In this document: piece after piece, positions 1-8,610 of the stretch
Position numbering within the stretch: the first letter of the stretch is position 1
How the letters are laid out: each line of letters opens with the position of its first letter
Origin: Pacificispira sp965223125
GTDB taxonomy: Bacteria; Pseudomonadota; Alphaproteobacteria; UBA8366; Aestuariispiraceae
Direction of reading: 5' to 3'
Length of the DNA stretch: 64,000 nucleotides
Assembly (NCBI GenBank): GCA_965223125.1
Contig: OZ244984.1
Location: 558,001-622,000, forward strand
Position numbers and translations under genes: made by a program
Notes under the pieces: model-generated
Seen by the model: only the letters and a program-made list of their open reading frames with translations
The model's database searches: none
What the model was told of the DNA's origin: nothing

Positions 1-996
1 CCAGCGCGCGCCGATCATCAGCTTGCTGATCGGGTCCAACTTTCCATTGAGTGTGATCGGCTGAGAACTGCGGAACTGGAAATAGACTTCCAGATGGTCC
101 TGAAGATTGCCACCCACACCCGGCAGATCGTGGACCACGTCCACCCCGGCCTGATTCAGGACGGCAGCGGGACCAATGCCTGATAGCTGCAATATCTGCG
201 GTGAGCCGACAGAACCAGCGCTCAACACCACCTCCCGCCGCGCCCGTACTTCGGTCGAAACGCCCTTGACTGAATAACGCACGCCGACGGCTTTCCTGCC
301 CTCCAGCAACACCTTCTCGGTCAGGGCATTGGTGATGATGGTCAGGTTCGGGCGACCCATGGCCGGTTTCAGATAGGCATTCGCCGTGGACCAGCGCACA
401 CCGTCCTTCACCGTCATATGCATCCGCCCGAAGCCTTCCTGACGGTACCCATTATAATCCCCCGTTGCCCCATAGCCCGCCTGCTCCCCGGCTTCGATCC
501 AGGCGCGATAGAGCGGGTTCTTCATCTCATTCCCGTTGCAGGTCGCCAGTGGTCCGTCCCCGCCGCGATAGTCGTCTGCGCCGCGCGCTTCCGGGTCCTT
601 CCATGTCTCGGCCCGACGGAAATAGGGCAGGCAATGGCGATAGCCCCAACCCTTTGCCCCCTGTTCCTCCCATTCATCGAAATCACAGGCATGACCGCGC
701 ACATAGACCATGCCGTTAATCGAGGACGATCCCCCCAGCACCTTTCCGCGCGGAGTATGCATATGACGTCCGTTCAGACCCGGCTCCGCCTCGCTCTCAA
801 AGAACCAGTTGAATTTCTTCATGTTCATGGGGATCGAAAGCGCCGTCGGCATCTGAATGAAAATCGAGGAATCGCTTCCACCCGCCTCCAGCAGCAGCAC
901 CCGCACATCGGGATCCTCCGTCAGCCGCGCAGCCAGCACGCATCCCGCTGATCCTGCCCCAACGATGATGAAGTCGAATTCCCTAGCTTCGGCCAT
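1..996 (-). CDS. GMC-family oxidoreductase, choline-dehydrogenase-like (3' end outside window)
   Basis: FAD-dependent oxidation of an alcohol, most likely choline or a related amino-alcohol. The first 332 residues are present and the C-terminus with the catalytic His lies beyond the left edge. Residues 6-39 form the FAD-binding Rossmann motif (IIVGAGSAGCVLAARL, ending LLLEAG). The GMC signature PRGKVLGGSSSINGMVYVR follows near residue 80, and the second signature (GSPQILQLSGIGP, then GVGGNLQDHLE) is near the window edge. These stretches look like BetA. Its divergent neighbour is an MFS carrier, and creatinase and SHMT-like genes follow, which fits methylated-amine catabolism. Another GMC alcohol dehydrogenase cannot be excluded. 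Confidence 0.88.
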   Translation of the reverse strand, partial: MAEAREFDFIIVGAGSAGCVLAARLTEDPDVRVLLLEAGGSDSSIFIQMPTALSIPMNMKKFNWFFESEAEPGLNGRHMHTPRGKVLGGSSSINGMVYVRGHACDFDEWEEQGAKGWGYRHCLPYFRRAETWKDPEARGADDYRGGDGPLATCNGNEMKNPLYRAWIEAGEQAGYGATGDYNGYRQEGFGRMHMTVKDGVRWSTANAYLKPAMGRPNLTIITNALTEKVLLEGRKAVGVRYSVKGVSTEVRARREVVLSAGSVGSPQILQLSGIGPAAVLNQAGVDVVHDLPGVGGNLQDHLEVYFQFRSSQPITLNGKLDPISKLMIGARW

Positions 997-1190
997 CTCA
1001 CACTCCCCCTGATCCAATGCAGCCGCAAGACTGCCAGACGGCGGATGGTTTGGGATATCCAATCCGCGCCGTCAAGATCGGCGATCCGGGACATTCGGAA
1101 CAGCCTGCCTCAACCTGTTCATATTAAGACCCGCACTTTTGCCAAACGCACTGCTTTTCTTTGCCGCCGGATCAGTCGAATATCGCCGCC

Positions 1191-2453
1191 ATGATAGGAA
1201 CCAAGTCCCCTTCCCTACGCGCCTGGGCGGCCTTCTTCCTTGGCTGTCTGTGTTTCGGATACGCTTTCACCCAGCGGGTCGCGCCGAGCGTGATGACCGA
1301 GGATTTGATGCGTGCCTTCGCCGTCGGGGGCGGGGCACTCGGCTCCCTGAGCGCCTTCTATTTCTACGCCTATGCAGCGATGCAGATGCCCGTTGGCATT
1401 CTGATGGACCGGTTCGGTCCCCGGCGGCTGCTGAGCGGTGCCATGGCGCTCTGCCTCGTCGGTAGTCTCGTATTTGCACTGTCCAGCAGCCTGGGCATCG
1501 CCTCGGTCGGGCGGGCGCTGATCGGGGCATCTGTTGCGTGCGGTTATGTCGGGACAATGAGCATCGCCGCAACCTGGTTTCCGGCCAACCGCTTCAGCCT
1601 GCTGATCGGCATTCTGCAAAGTGTCGGCATGATTGGGGCAATTGCCGGGCAGGCCCCGATGAGCCTGATCGTGGAAACAGTCGGCTGGCGCGAAACCGTA
1701 ATCGGCATGGGTGTCGTCGGTGCGGTCTTGGCGATCCTGATCTTCTGGGTCGTCGAGGAAATCCCGAAAGACCGGCCAAGACCGAAACCCGCCGAAGCAG
1801 GGGGACGTGGGGCCTTTCTAGACGTGCTGTCCCGGCGCGACAGCTGGTGCTGTGCGGTCATCGGTTTTACCCTGACCGCACCGATGCTGAGTTTCGCTGG
1901 CCTCTGGGCCGTGCCCTGGCTGACCCAGACGCAGGGATTCTCCCGCGCCGATGCGGCGGCCACCGCCTCGATGATATTCCTTGGCTGGGCCATGGTCGGG
2001 CCGCTGATCGGCATGACGACGGAAAGGATCGGCCGCCGCAAGCCGCTGATCCATGCCGGTTTCCTGCTCGGCGCACTCACCCTGTCAGTCATGGTCTACA
2101 TTCCAGACCTGCCGCCCCTGATCCTGCGGACCCTGTTCTTCCTGAACGGAGTCGCGGGCTGCGTGATGATCCTCGCCTTCACCTGCGTGCGGGAGACGAA
2201 CCGTCCCAGTCGCGCAGGGGCCGGGCTTGGCTTTGTCAATATGTGCGTCGTCGGCTCCGGTGCGGTATTCCAGCCGCTTCTGGGACTGATCCTGGACCTG
2301 AACTGGAACGGGACCGAACTGGACGGCGCGCGGATCTATGACAGCGCCGCCTATACGACGGCCTTTTCGACTCTGCTGGTCGCCTATGTGGTCGGGATCG
2401 TTGCCTGTATCACTCTGCGGGAAACCTATTGCCGCCAGATCGTGGAGGAGTAA
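1191..2453 (+). CDS. MFS transporter
   Basis: A 420-residue major facilitator with about 12 hydrophobic segments. The loop 2-3 signature is visible as GILMDRFGPRRLL near residue 75, and a second copy (GMTTERIGRRKPL) sits in the C-terminal half. An in-frame TTG at 1161 exists, but the ATG at 1191 starts just before the first cytoplasmic stretch and is preferred. The gene ends 2 bp before the SHMT-like gene and lies two genes upstream of creatinase, so it may import creatine, sarcosine or another methylated amine. The substrate is inferred from neighbours only. Confidence 0.85.
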   Translation: MIGTKSPSLRAWAAFFLGCLCFGYAFTQRVAPSVMTEDLMRAFAVGGGALGSLSAFYFYAYAAMQMPVGILMDRFGPRRLLSGAMALCLVGSLVFALSSSLGIASVGRALIGASVACGYVGTMSIAATWFPANRFSLLIGILQSVGMIGAIAGQAPMSLIVETVGWRETVIGMGVVGAVLAILIFWVVEEIPKDRPRPKPAEAGGRGAFLDVLSRRDSWCCAVIGFTLTAPMLSFAGLWAVPWLTQTQGFSRADAAATASMIFLGWAMVGPLIGMTTERIGRRKPLIHAGFLLGALTLSVMVYIPDLPPLILRTLFFLNGVAGCVMILAFTCVRETNRPSRAGAGLGFVNMCVVGSGAVFQPLLGLILDLNWNGTELDGARIYDSAAYTTAFSTLLVAYVVGIVACITLRETYCRQIVEE

Positions 2454-2455
2454 GC

Positions 2456-3775
2456 ATGCCCGCTCTTACCCGTCGCCCCTGGGTTCCGCCTGTCTGCGAA
2501 GACCATGTACAACGCATCGCAGCCAGCCTGTCGAATTGCCGCTCCGGCGATATCGCCGACCGGATCGAGGCTCTGGCCGAACGCAACCGCGTGATCCATG
2601 AGCGGGAATGCGTCAATCTGAACCCGGCCACAAATGTGATGAACCCCCGCGCGGAAGCGATCCTCTCCTCCGGCCTCAGCACCCGCCCGTCGCTGGGATA
2701 TCCCGGCGACAAATACGAGATGGGGCTAGAGGCAATCGAGGAGATCGAAGTCATCGCCGCCGAACTCTGCGCCGAAATCTTCCAGGCACAGCATGCGGAA
2801 ATCCGCGTCGCCTCCGGGGCCATGGCCAATCTCTATGCCTTCATGGCGACCTGCAAACCCGGCGATGCGATCATCGCGCCCCCGGCCGCCATCGGCGGGC
2901 ATGTCACCCATCATGCGGCGGGCTGTGCCGGGCTGTACGGGCTGAAAACCCACGCCGCGCCGGTCCATCCGGAAGACTATACCGTCGATGTCGATGCCCT
3001 GCGGGCACTGGCGCAGGAAGTCCGCCCATCGCTGATCACCATCGGCGGCAGCCTGAATCTGGTCCCGCATCCGGTCGCAGCAATCCGCGCCATTGCCGAC
3101 GAGGTCGGTGCGAAACTGCTGTTCGATGCCGCCCACCAATGCGGCATCATCGCTGGGCGCGCCTGGCCGAACCCGTTGACTGAGGGTGCGCATCTGATGA
3201 CGATGAGCACCTACAAGAGTCTCGGTGGACCGGCGGGCGGATTGATCGTCAGCAATGACGCCGCCCTGACCGAGCGGCTGGACGCCATCGCCTTTCCCGG
3301 CATGACCGCCAATTTCGACGCTGCCAAGAGTGCCGCCCTGGCGATCTGCATGCTGGACTGGCGGGTCCATGGCCGGGCCTATGCCACAGCGATGCTGGAA
3401 ACCGCTTCCGCCCTTGCCGGACATCTGGAGGCCGCCGGAATCCCGGTCTTCAAGCCTGCACGCGGGGCCACGACCTCACACCAGTTCGCCATCGAAGCGG
3501 CGGCTTTCGGCGGTGGACAGGCGGCCTCGAAGAAACTCCGCAGGGCTGGCTTCCTTGCCTGCGGCATTGGCCTGCCCATCACCCCGGTGGACGGCGACAT
3601 GAACGGATTGCGGATCGGCACGCCGGAACTGGCCCGCTGGGGCATGACCGTTGCGGACATGGCCCCGCTCGCCGAACTGATCGCCAGCGCCCTGCATGCC
3701 AACGACCCGGAAGCGCTTGCCCCCAGAGTTCAGGCATTCCGCGAAGGGTTCTCAACGATCCAATACGTCGTTTGA
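2456..3775 (+). CDS. SHMT-like PLP-dependent enzyme
   Basis: A 439-residue fold-type I PLP enzyme of the serine/glycine hydroxymethyltransferase family. The PLP lysine is Lys254 in STYKSLGGPAGG, the equivalent of THKT-RGPRGG in GlyA. The cofactor Asp is in LLFDAAHQCGIIAG (Asp224, His227). The overall sequence diverges from housekeeping GlyA, so a specialised role is likely, such as serine/glycine interconversion of carbon from sarcosine, or an alpha-methylserine-type hydroxymethyltransferase. The ATG at 2456 has an excellent GGAGGAG ribosome-binding site inside the end of the MFS gene. It lies directly upstream of creatinase, whose product sarcosine feeds glycine metabolism. Confidence 0.82.
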   Translation: MPALTRRPWVPPVCEDHVQRIAASLSNCRSGDIADRIEALAERNRVIHERECVNLNPATNVMNPRAEAILSSGLSTRPSLGYPGDKYEMGLEAIEEIEVIAAELCAEIFQAQHAEIRVASGAMANLYAFMATCKPGDAIIAPPAAIGGHVTHHAAGCAGLYGLKTHAAPVHPEDYTVDVDALRALAQEVRPSLITIGGSLNLVPHPVAAIRAIADEVGAKLLFDAAHQCGIIAGRAWPNPLTEGAHLMTMSTYKSLGGPAGGLIVSNDAALTERLDAIAFPGMTANFDAAKSAALAICMLDWRVHGRAYATAMLETASALAGHLEAAGIPVFKPARGATTSHQFAIEAAAFGGGQAASKKLRRAGFLACGIGLPITPVDGDMNGLRIGTPELARWGMTVADMAPLAELIASALHANDPEALAPRVQAFREGFSTIQYVV

Positions 3776-3862
3776 TCGGTTTCGATCCTGCAAACCCTTT
3801 CCTTCGCTGCCTGTCCGGGAGTAGCGTGGTGCCATCCGACATCGATAGAAAGGGCCCCCTCC

Positions 3863-5077
3863 ATGGCCGACGACCTCGCAAGGCTTGTATCCTGGCATAA
3901 CGGCGAGAAGAGCTATTCTCCCTTCTCGGATGCCGAGATGAAACGGCGGCAGGAGGATGTGCGGGGCTGGATGGATCGGGAGGATGTTGATGCCTGCCTG
4001 TTCACATCCTATCACTGCATCAACTACTATGCGGGCTTCGTCTATTGCTATTTCGGGCGCAAATTCGGCTTCGTGATCGACCGAAATTCTGCGACATCGA
4101 TATCCGCCGGGATCGATGGCGGGCATCCCTGGCGGCGCACAGCGGGTGACAATGTCACCTATACCGACTGGCGGCGCGACAATTACTATTATGCGATCCA
4201 GGGTCTGACCAGGGGCGTGAAGCGGCTGGGCGTGGAATTCGATCACATCACCCTCGATACCCGCAGACAGCTCGAAGATGCCCTGCCCGGCGTGGAACTG
4301 GTCGATGTCGCCCAACCCTCCATGTGGATGCGCGCGATCAAGTCCGCTGAAGAACATAAGCTGATCCGCAAGGGGGCGCAGGTCGCTGATCTGGGGGGCG
4401 CGGCGCTGGTCGCCGCCGTCAAGGCGGGCGTACCGGAACATGAGGTCGCCATCGCCGCGACCAATGCGATGATCCGGGAAATCGGGGCCTCCTTCCCCTA
4501 TGTCGAACTGATGGATACCTGGACCTGGTTCCAGTCGGGCATCAATACCGACGGTGCCCACAATCCCGTCACCAACCGGGTGGTGCAGTCAGGAGATATC
4601 CTGTCGCTCAACTGTTTCCCGATGATCTTTGGCTATTATACCGCACTGGAACGCACCCTGTTCTGCGACCATGCCTCGGATGCACATCTCGACCTGTGGG
4701 AAAAGAACTGCGCCGTGCATCGCCGGGGCCTGGACCTGATCCGTCCCGGTGCGCGCTGCTGCGATATTGCCGCAGAATTGAACGAGATGTATCGCGGTTG
4801 GGGTTTGCTGCAATACCGGTCTTTCGGCTATGGCCACAGTTTTGGTGTGTTGAGCCACTATTACGGGCGCGAAGCCGGAGTCGAACTGCGCGAGGATATC
4901 GAAACCACGCTTCAGCCCGGCATGGTCGTTTCCATGGAACCGATGATCATGCTCCCCGAAGGCCTGCCCGGTGCCGGGGGCTATCGGGAGCACGATATCC
5001 TGATCGTCACTGAGGACGGTGCAGAAAACATCACCGGCTTCCCCTTCGGACCAGAGCACAACATCATCGGCGGATAA
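3863..5077 (+). CDS. Creatinase (creatine amidinohydrolase)
   Basis: Hydrolyses creatine to sarcosine and urea in the cytoplasm. At 404 residues it matches the usual creatinase length, and from memory it is very close to Pseudomonas creatinase along its whole length. Shared stretches include FTSYHCINYYAGF, SAGIDGGHPWRRT, IKSAEEHKLIRKGA, MDTWTWFQSGINTDGAHNP, the FGYGHSFG-LSHYYGREAG block and MVVSMEPMIMLPEGLPGA. The His in GAHNP is the family catalytic base, and the Glu residues of ALERTLF and SMEPM are also kept. The fold is the M24 'pita-bread' fold used here without peptidase activity. It is the clearest functional assignment in the first cluster. Confidence 0.95.
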   Translation: MADDLARLVSWHNGEKSYSPFSDAEMKRRQEDVRGWMDREDVDACLFTSYHCINYYAGFVYCYFGRKFGFVIDRNSATSISAGIDGGHPWRRTAGDNVTYTDWRRDNYYYAIQGLTRGVKRLGVEFDHITLDTRRQLEDALPGVELVDVAQPSMWMRAIKSAEEHKLIRKGAQVADLGGAALVAAVKAGVPEHEVAIAATNAMIREIGASFPYVELMDTWTWFQSGINTDGAHNPVTNRVVQSGDILSLNCFPMIFGYYTALERTLFCDHASDAHLDLWEKNCAVHRRGLDLIRPGARCCDIAAELNEMYRGWGLLQYRSFGYGHSFGVLSHYYGREAGVELREDIETTLQPGMVVSMEPMIMLPEGLPGAGGYREHDILIVTEDGAENITGFPFGPEHNIIGG

Positions 5078-5119
5078 GACGAACCCCTATATCTCACCCT
5101 TTAAGGGAGGATCGAACGC

Positions 5120-6301
5120 TCAATAGGCCCGCACGGCGTCCAGCAGTACATCGATTTCATCTTCGGTGTTGAAGACATGCGGTGACGCTCGGACCATGCG
5201 GGGGATACCGCTGGCGATCAGGTCGGTGCGGGTAAGCTGCACGTCCGATCCAGACGTATTGATGCGATGGTCGAGGCGCAGCCGGGCGGACAGGTCATCC
5301 GCGGTCCAGCCCGTCTTTGTGAAGGTAACGATCCCGCTCTTCTCCGCGCCCCGGTCATGCACCGTCACCCCATCGATCCCCGACAGACCGTCGCGTAGTC
5401 GCACGGAAAGGTGCTGGATGCGCGACCAGATCACCTCCATGCCGAGGGTATTCGCATAATCCAGCGCCGTGGCGAGGCCGAGGCGACCAGCGATATAGCT
5501 CTCCCAATTCTCGAACCGGCGCGCGGTATCGGATACCCGGTATTCGGTAACACCGGTCCATTTGGCAGCGCGGTTGTCGAGAAAGGGCGGGTCCAGCCGG
5601 TCGATCCAGTCCTCTCGCACCCAGAGAAACCCAGTGCCGCGCGGGCCGCGCAGATATTTGCGTCCAGTTGCCGACAGCATGGTGCAGCCGATCTGCGCGA
5701 CATCGACCGGGCAGTGCCCGACCGACTGGCAGGCATCCAGCAGGAAAGGAATGTCGTGGCGGGCGGCAATCGCGCCGATCTCCGCCACCGGATTGATCAG
5801 CCCGTCATTGGTCGGCATATGGGAAATCGCGATCAGCCGCACCCGCTCATCGATCAGTGCCTCCAGCCCCGCCGGATCGACCGTGCCATGCTCCGTATCC
5901 GGGGCGATCACGACCTCGATCCCATAGCGGGTCTGGGCATGGCGGAAGGCGATCATGTTGGAATTGTATTCGCTGCTGGCGGTCAGGACCCTGTCGCCAG
6001 CCTGCCAGTCGAAGGCATAGAAGACGGCATCCCAGGCCCGCGTCGCGTTTTCCAGATAGGCGATCTCATGCGGCCTGCCGCCGATCAGCATCGCGGCGAC
6101 GTCATACATCGCGGCCATCCGATCCTCGACCAGGGCCGCCGCCTCATAGCCACCAACCGTCGCCTCGCGGGTCAGATGCGCCATCACCGATTCCAGAACC
6201 GGGCGCGCCATAAGCCCGGCCCCGGCATTATTCAGATGGATCAATCCGCCCCCGCAGCCCGGCGTATCGGCCCGCAAACCCTCAATATCCAGACCTGCCA
6301 T
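5120..6301 (-). CDS. Class V aminotransferase (cysteine-desulfurase/epimerase-like)
   Basis: A 393-residue PLP enzyme of the class V family (SufS/CsdA, isopenicillin-N epimerase, EgtE group). The PLP lysine lies in SATGRKYLRGPRGTGFLWV near residue 225, and the cofactor-binding block is PFLLDACQSVGH. No conserved desulfurase active-site Cys loop is apparent in the C-terminal part, so a cysteine-lyase or epimerase role is as likely as desulfuration. The reading frame extends to an ATG at 6316, but AGGAGA just before the ATG at 6301 favours the latter. It is convergent with creatinase (42 bp apart) and not obviously in that operon. Confidence 0.82.
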   Translation of the reverse strand: MAGLDIEGLRADTPGCGGGLIHLNNAGAGLMARPVLESVMAHLTREATVGGYEAAALVEDRMAAMYDVAAMLIGGRPHEIAYLENATRAWDAVFYAFDWQAGDRVLTASSEYNSNMIAFRHAQTRYGIEVVIAPDTEHGTVDPAGLEALIDERVRLIAISHMPTNDGLINPVAEIGAIAARHDIPFLLDACQSVGHCPVDVAQIGCTMLSATGRKYLRGPRGTGFLWVREDWIDRLDPPFLDNRAAKWTGVTEYRVSDTARRFENWESYIAGRLGLATALDYANTLGMEVIWSRIQHLSVRLRDGLSGIDGVTVHDRGAEKSGIVTFTKTGWTADDLSARLRLDHRINTSGSDVQLTRTDLIASGIPRMVRASPHVFNTEDEIDVLLDAVRAY

Positions 6302-6374
6302 ATCCCATCTCCTCATTATGACACCGTTGGACTAAAGAGGAGGTTCGGGATACGGGCAAGCCGAAATCAGAGGG

Positions 6375-7085
6375 TTAAAATTGTGCCGGGCCACTCATGA
6401 CACGGCTGCGGGCGGCAGCCTCCAATTGCTGCTGGTCCCGATAATTCTTGGGCGGCCATTGCGAACCCTGCATATAGGCAAGCCCGACCTCGGCGATGCC
6501 GGTCTCCCGCCCGCCGACCGGACGGCCTTTCTTCAGCGCGTCCCAGACCGTCATCACGCGCCCCTGATAGAGTTCCTGGCGCTCGCGGTTGGTGGAATGG
6601 TATTCCTTCACCGCACGGGTCCAACTGTTCCGCTTCAGGCGCAATTCCATCAGGAAGGAGGTGGCATAGGCGACATTGTGGATCGGATCGAAGGCCTCTT
6701 CCAGGCTGCCGAAATTCCTGCCGTGATAATACAGGTTCACCTGCATGCAGCCGACGTCGATATTGGTCACGCCCCGCGCCTGCAACGCCTTCACCTCGGC
6801 AATCGCCGCCTGCTTGCTGGGCAGATACCGCCCCTTGCCCTCGGCCATCACGGTCCAGGGCCAGGCAATGAAGGCATCATGGTGGTCGCTCCAGCGACCG
6901 CTTTCGGTCAGGGAGATCGCCTGCAACAGGTGAACCGGAATGTTCCGCGCCCGCTCCGCATAGGTAATCGCCGCAGAGCAGGGGCCAGCCTGGGGACCGT
7001 CCGCCCGTTCGGTCGTCGCCTGGGCTGCCTGACCGGCAAATGCCGCCCAGATCAGCACCGCTGCAACTGCCTGAATGAACCTCAT
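6375..7085 (-). CDS. Lytic transglycosylase, SLT-type, exported
   Basis: A 236-residue periplasmic protein predicted to cleave peptidoglycan glycan strands. Residues 1-22 look like a signal peptide (MRFIQAVAAVLIWAAF, then AQA). The family catalytic Glu is Glu61 in LLQAISLTESGRW, and the later VGCMQVNLYYHG and DPIHNVAYATSFLMEL blocks are the usual SLT segments. Codons continue to 7187, but the ATG at 7085 has a strong GGAGAGGTGGAGA ribosome-binding site and begins the signal peptide. It stands alone, divergent from the gene at 7211. Confidence 0.88.
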   Translation of the reverse strand: MRFIQAVAAVLIWAAFAGQAAQATTERADGPQAGPCSAAITYAERARNIPVHLLQAISLTESGRWSDHHDAFIAWPWTVMAEGKGRYLPSKQAAIAEVKALQARGVTNIDVGCMQVNLYYHGRNFGSLEEAFDPIHNVAYATSFLMELRLKRNSWTRAVKEYHSTNRERQELYQGRVMTVWDALKKGRPVGGRETGIAEVGLAYMQGSQWPPKNYRDQQQLEAAARSRVMSGPAQF

Positions 7086-7210
7086 TCTCCACCTCTCCGC
7101 CAAAACCGGGTCTTTCGTCAGCAACAGGGTAAGCAATCCCTGTGCCAGCGGACTTGCGATGCCGATGGCACCGATTATTCTACCCACCTCAAAAGGGGGA
7201 AAGCCAAACC

Positions 7211-8368
7211 ATGGCGAAGCCGCGCTGCATGCTGGTCGGAAATTTCGTTCCGATGAGTTCGATCTGGGATATGGGCCGGGACATCCGCACCGCGCTGGAA
7301 AATGCCGGTGTCTCGGTGATGGAATTCCTGCGCAGCGACTTTCCGAATGACGCCCTGAACCGCGTCATGGTGAAATACATCACCGAAACCACGGCACCGC
7401 GCTTCCTGTTCGACATCAATGTGAACGAGAATTACACGATCCAGAACCGGTCGCTGTTCGATATCTACACGCTGCCGAAATTCAGTTTCTTGACCGATTC
7501 ACCCCTGCGCCATATGGCGAAGATCCAGGCGATGCCCGCCCTGTCGGCTTTGGGTCTGGTGGACGGGGATTTCCCGGAAATCCTCGACGATTTCGGCTTT
7601 CCGGGAAAATGCCTGATCCCCTTTCCCCATGCCGGCCCGCCGCCGCTTGCCAACCCAATGCCGGTGGCGCAGCGGGACATCCCGGTCCTGTTCGTCGGCA
7701 ATATCGGCGCGGCACCGGGACGCGAAGATATCGTTACCCGGCATGGCGGATCGGACCCGGCACTCCAGGCGGCTTTGCGCCGTGCCGTCGATGCGGCGCG
7801 GGAGACGGATCGCGGCCTCTATGCCCTGATCCGGGAGGCCCTGCCGGAGGCAACCCCGCAGGAACGCCTTGCCGCCGCGAATGATCTGGAAAGCCATCTC
7901 ATCTCCGCCCGCCGTGTGGAAATCCTGACCGCCCTGAAAGACCGTGAAATCTGGTATTGCGGCACCGTTGACCCGACGATCCGCCGACATCTGCCCAATA
8001 CGATTGTGGATCGCGGCATGATCACCTTCGAGGATGCAATGGACCTCGCCGCTCGCACCAGGGTGCTGGTCAACAGCAGCCCCAGCTTCCGCAACGGCGC
8101 GCATGAGCGCATCTTCTACGGCCTGTCCCGGGGCGCGGCGATCCTCACCGAACCCAGCCGTTTTTTCCCCCCGCCCGAGGCCGAGTCACTCGGGCTCACC
8201 CTCATGCCCTTCGCCGCCGACGGACTGCCCGCCGCACTGGACGCCGCCACTGCCCGCAGTGATGATCAGCGAGCCGCAGCCCAGAGCCACTACGCCGCCC
8301 GCCATTGCTGGGCACAGCGCATCGAAACCCTGCTGACGACCCTCCGCCGGGACTTCTGGCCCGCCTGA
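7211..8368 (+). CDS. Glycosyltransferase-like protein (CgeB/GT1-like)
   Basis: A 385-residue soluble protein. The C-terminal third resembles the donor-binding part of GT-B glycosyltransferases of the CgeB/YkvP type: TFEDAMDLAARTRVLVNSSP, then GAHERIFYGLSRGAAILTEPS. The N-terminal part (CMLVGNFVPMSSIWDMGRDI) is a plausible first Rossmann domain. The ATG at 7211 has AGGGGGA about 10 bases upstream; a longer frame from 7142 has no support. The acceptor and the sugar are unknown, and no other sugar genes are adjacent. Confidence 0.6.
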   Translation: MAKPRCMLVGNFVPMSSIWDMGRDIRTALENAGVSVMEFLRSDFPNDALNRVMVKYITETTAPRFLFDINVNENYTIQNRSLFDIYTLPKFSFLTDSPLRHMAKIQAMPALSALGLVDGDFPEILDDFGFPGKCLIPFPHAGPPPLANPMPVAQRDIPVLFVGNIGAAPGREDIVTRHGGSDPALQAALRRAVDAARETDRGLYALIREALPEATPQERLAAANDLESHLISARRVEILTALKDREIWYCGTVDPTIRRHLPNTIVDRGMITFEDAMDLAARTRVLVNSSPSFRNGAHERIFYGLSRGAAILTEPSRFFPPPEAESLGLTLMPFAADGLPAALDAATARSDDQRAAAQSHYAARHCWAQRIETLLTTLRRDFWPA

Positions 8369-8399
8369 CATTTTCCTGCAATATGCCACGATCAAACGC

Positions 8400-8428
8400 T
8401 TGAAGGACCCGCCCCACGGTGCTATTCA
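8400..8428 (+). promoter_or_regulatory. Candidate sigma70 promoter of tRNA-Val
   Basis: TTGAAG (8400-8405) and TATTCA (8423-8428) are separated by 17 bases and end 17 bases before the tRNA. This is a good spacing for a start a few bases upstream of the mature 5' end. Confidence 0.5.
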
Positions 8429-8445
8429 CCCGCCTGCACTGAGAA

Positions 8446-8520
8446 GGGCGCGTAGCTCAGTGGGAGAGCACTGTGTTGACATCGCAGGGGTCGGAAGTTC
8501 AATCCTTCCCGCGCCCACCA
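8446..8520 (+). tRNA. tRNA-Val (anticodon GAC)
   Basis: A 75-nt cloverleaf including the encoded CCA. The acceptor stem GGGCGCG pairs with CGCGCCC and the discriminator is A. The D arm is GCTC-AGTGGGA-GAGC. The anticodon arm is CTGTG-TTGACAT-CGCAG, which reads GAC (valine). The T arm is GGAAG-TTCAATC-CTTCC. It is followed at once by an intrinsic terminator and has no integrase nearby. Confidence 0.97.
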
Positions 8521-8522
8521 TC

Positions 8523-8550
8523 AAAAAGCCTCGGGAAACCGGGGCTTTTT
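8523..8550 (+). terminator. Rho-independent terminator after tRNA-Val
   Basis: The hairpin has arms AAAAAGCC and GGCTTTTT, extended by T-G and CGG/CCG pairs around a GAAA tetraloop. It gives a 12-bp stem with a U-rich tail in the plus direction. The A-rich mirror side could also serve transcripts from the minus strand. Confidence 0.9.
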
Positions 8551-8610
8551 GCTTATTCGGATATCAATTCTGCGATCAAAGAAATTCGTGTGGTTCGTTC
8601 CCGAACGCTC

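Noticed and set aside
418..951. Long plus-strand open frame opposite the GMC oxidoreductase gene
   Set aside because: It is the antisense shadow of a clear coding gene in GC-rich DNA and has no recognisable protein features.
8446..8520. tRNA-Val as an attachment site for an integrated element
   Set aside because: No integrase, no repeated 3' tRNA fragment and no foreign-looking genes beside it.
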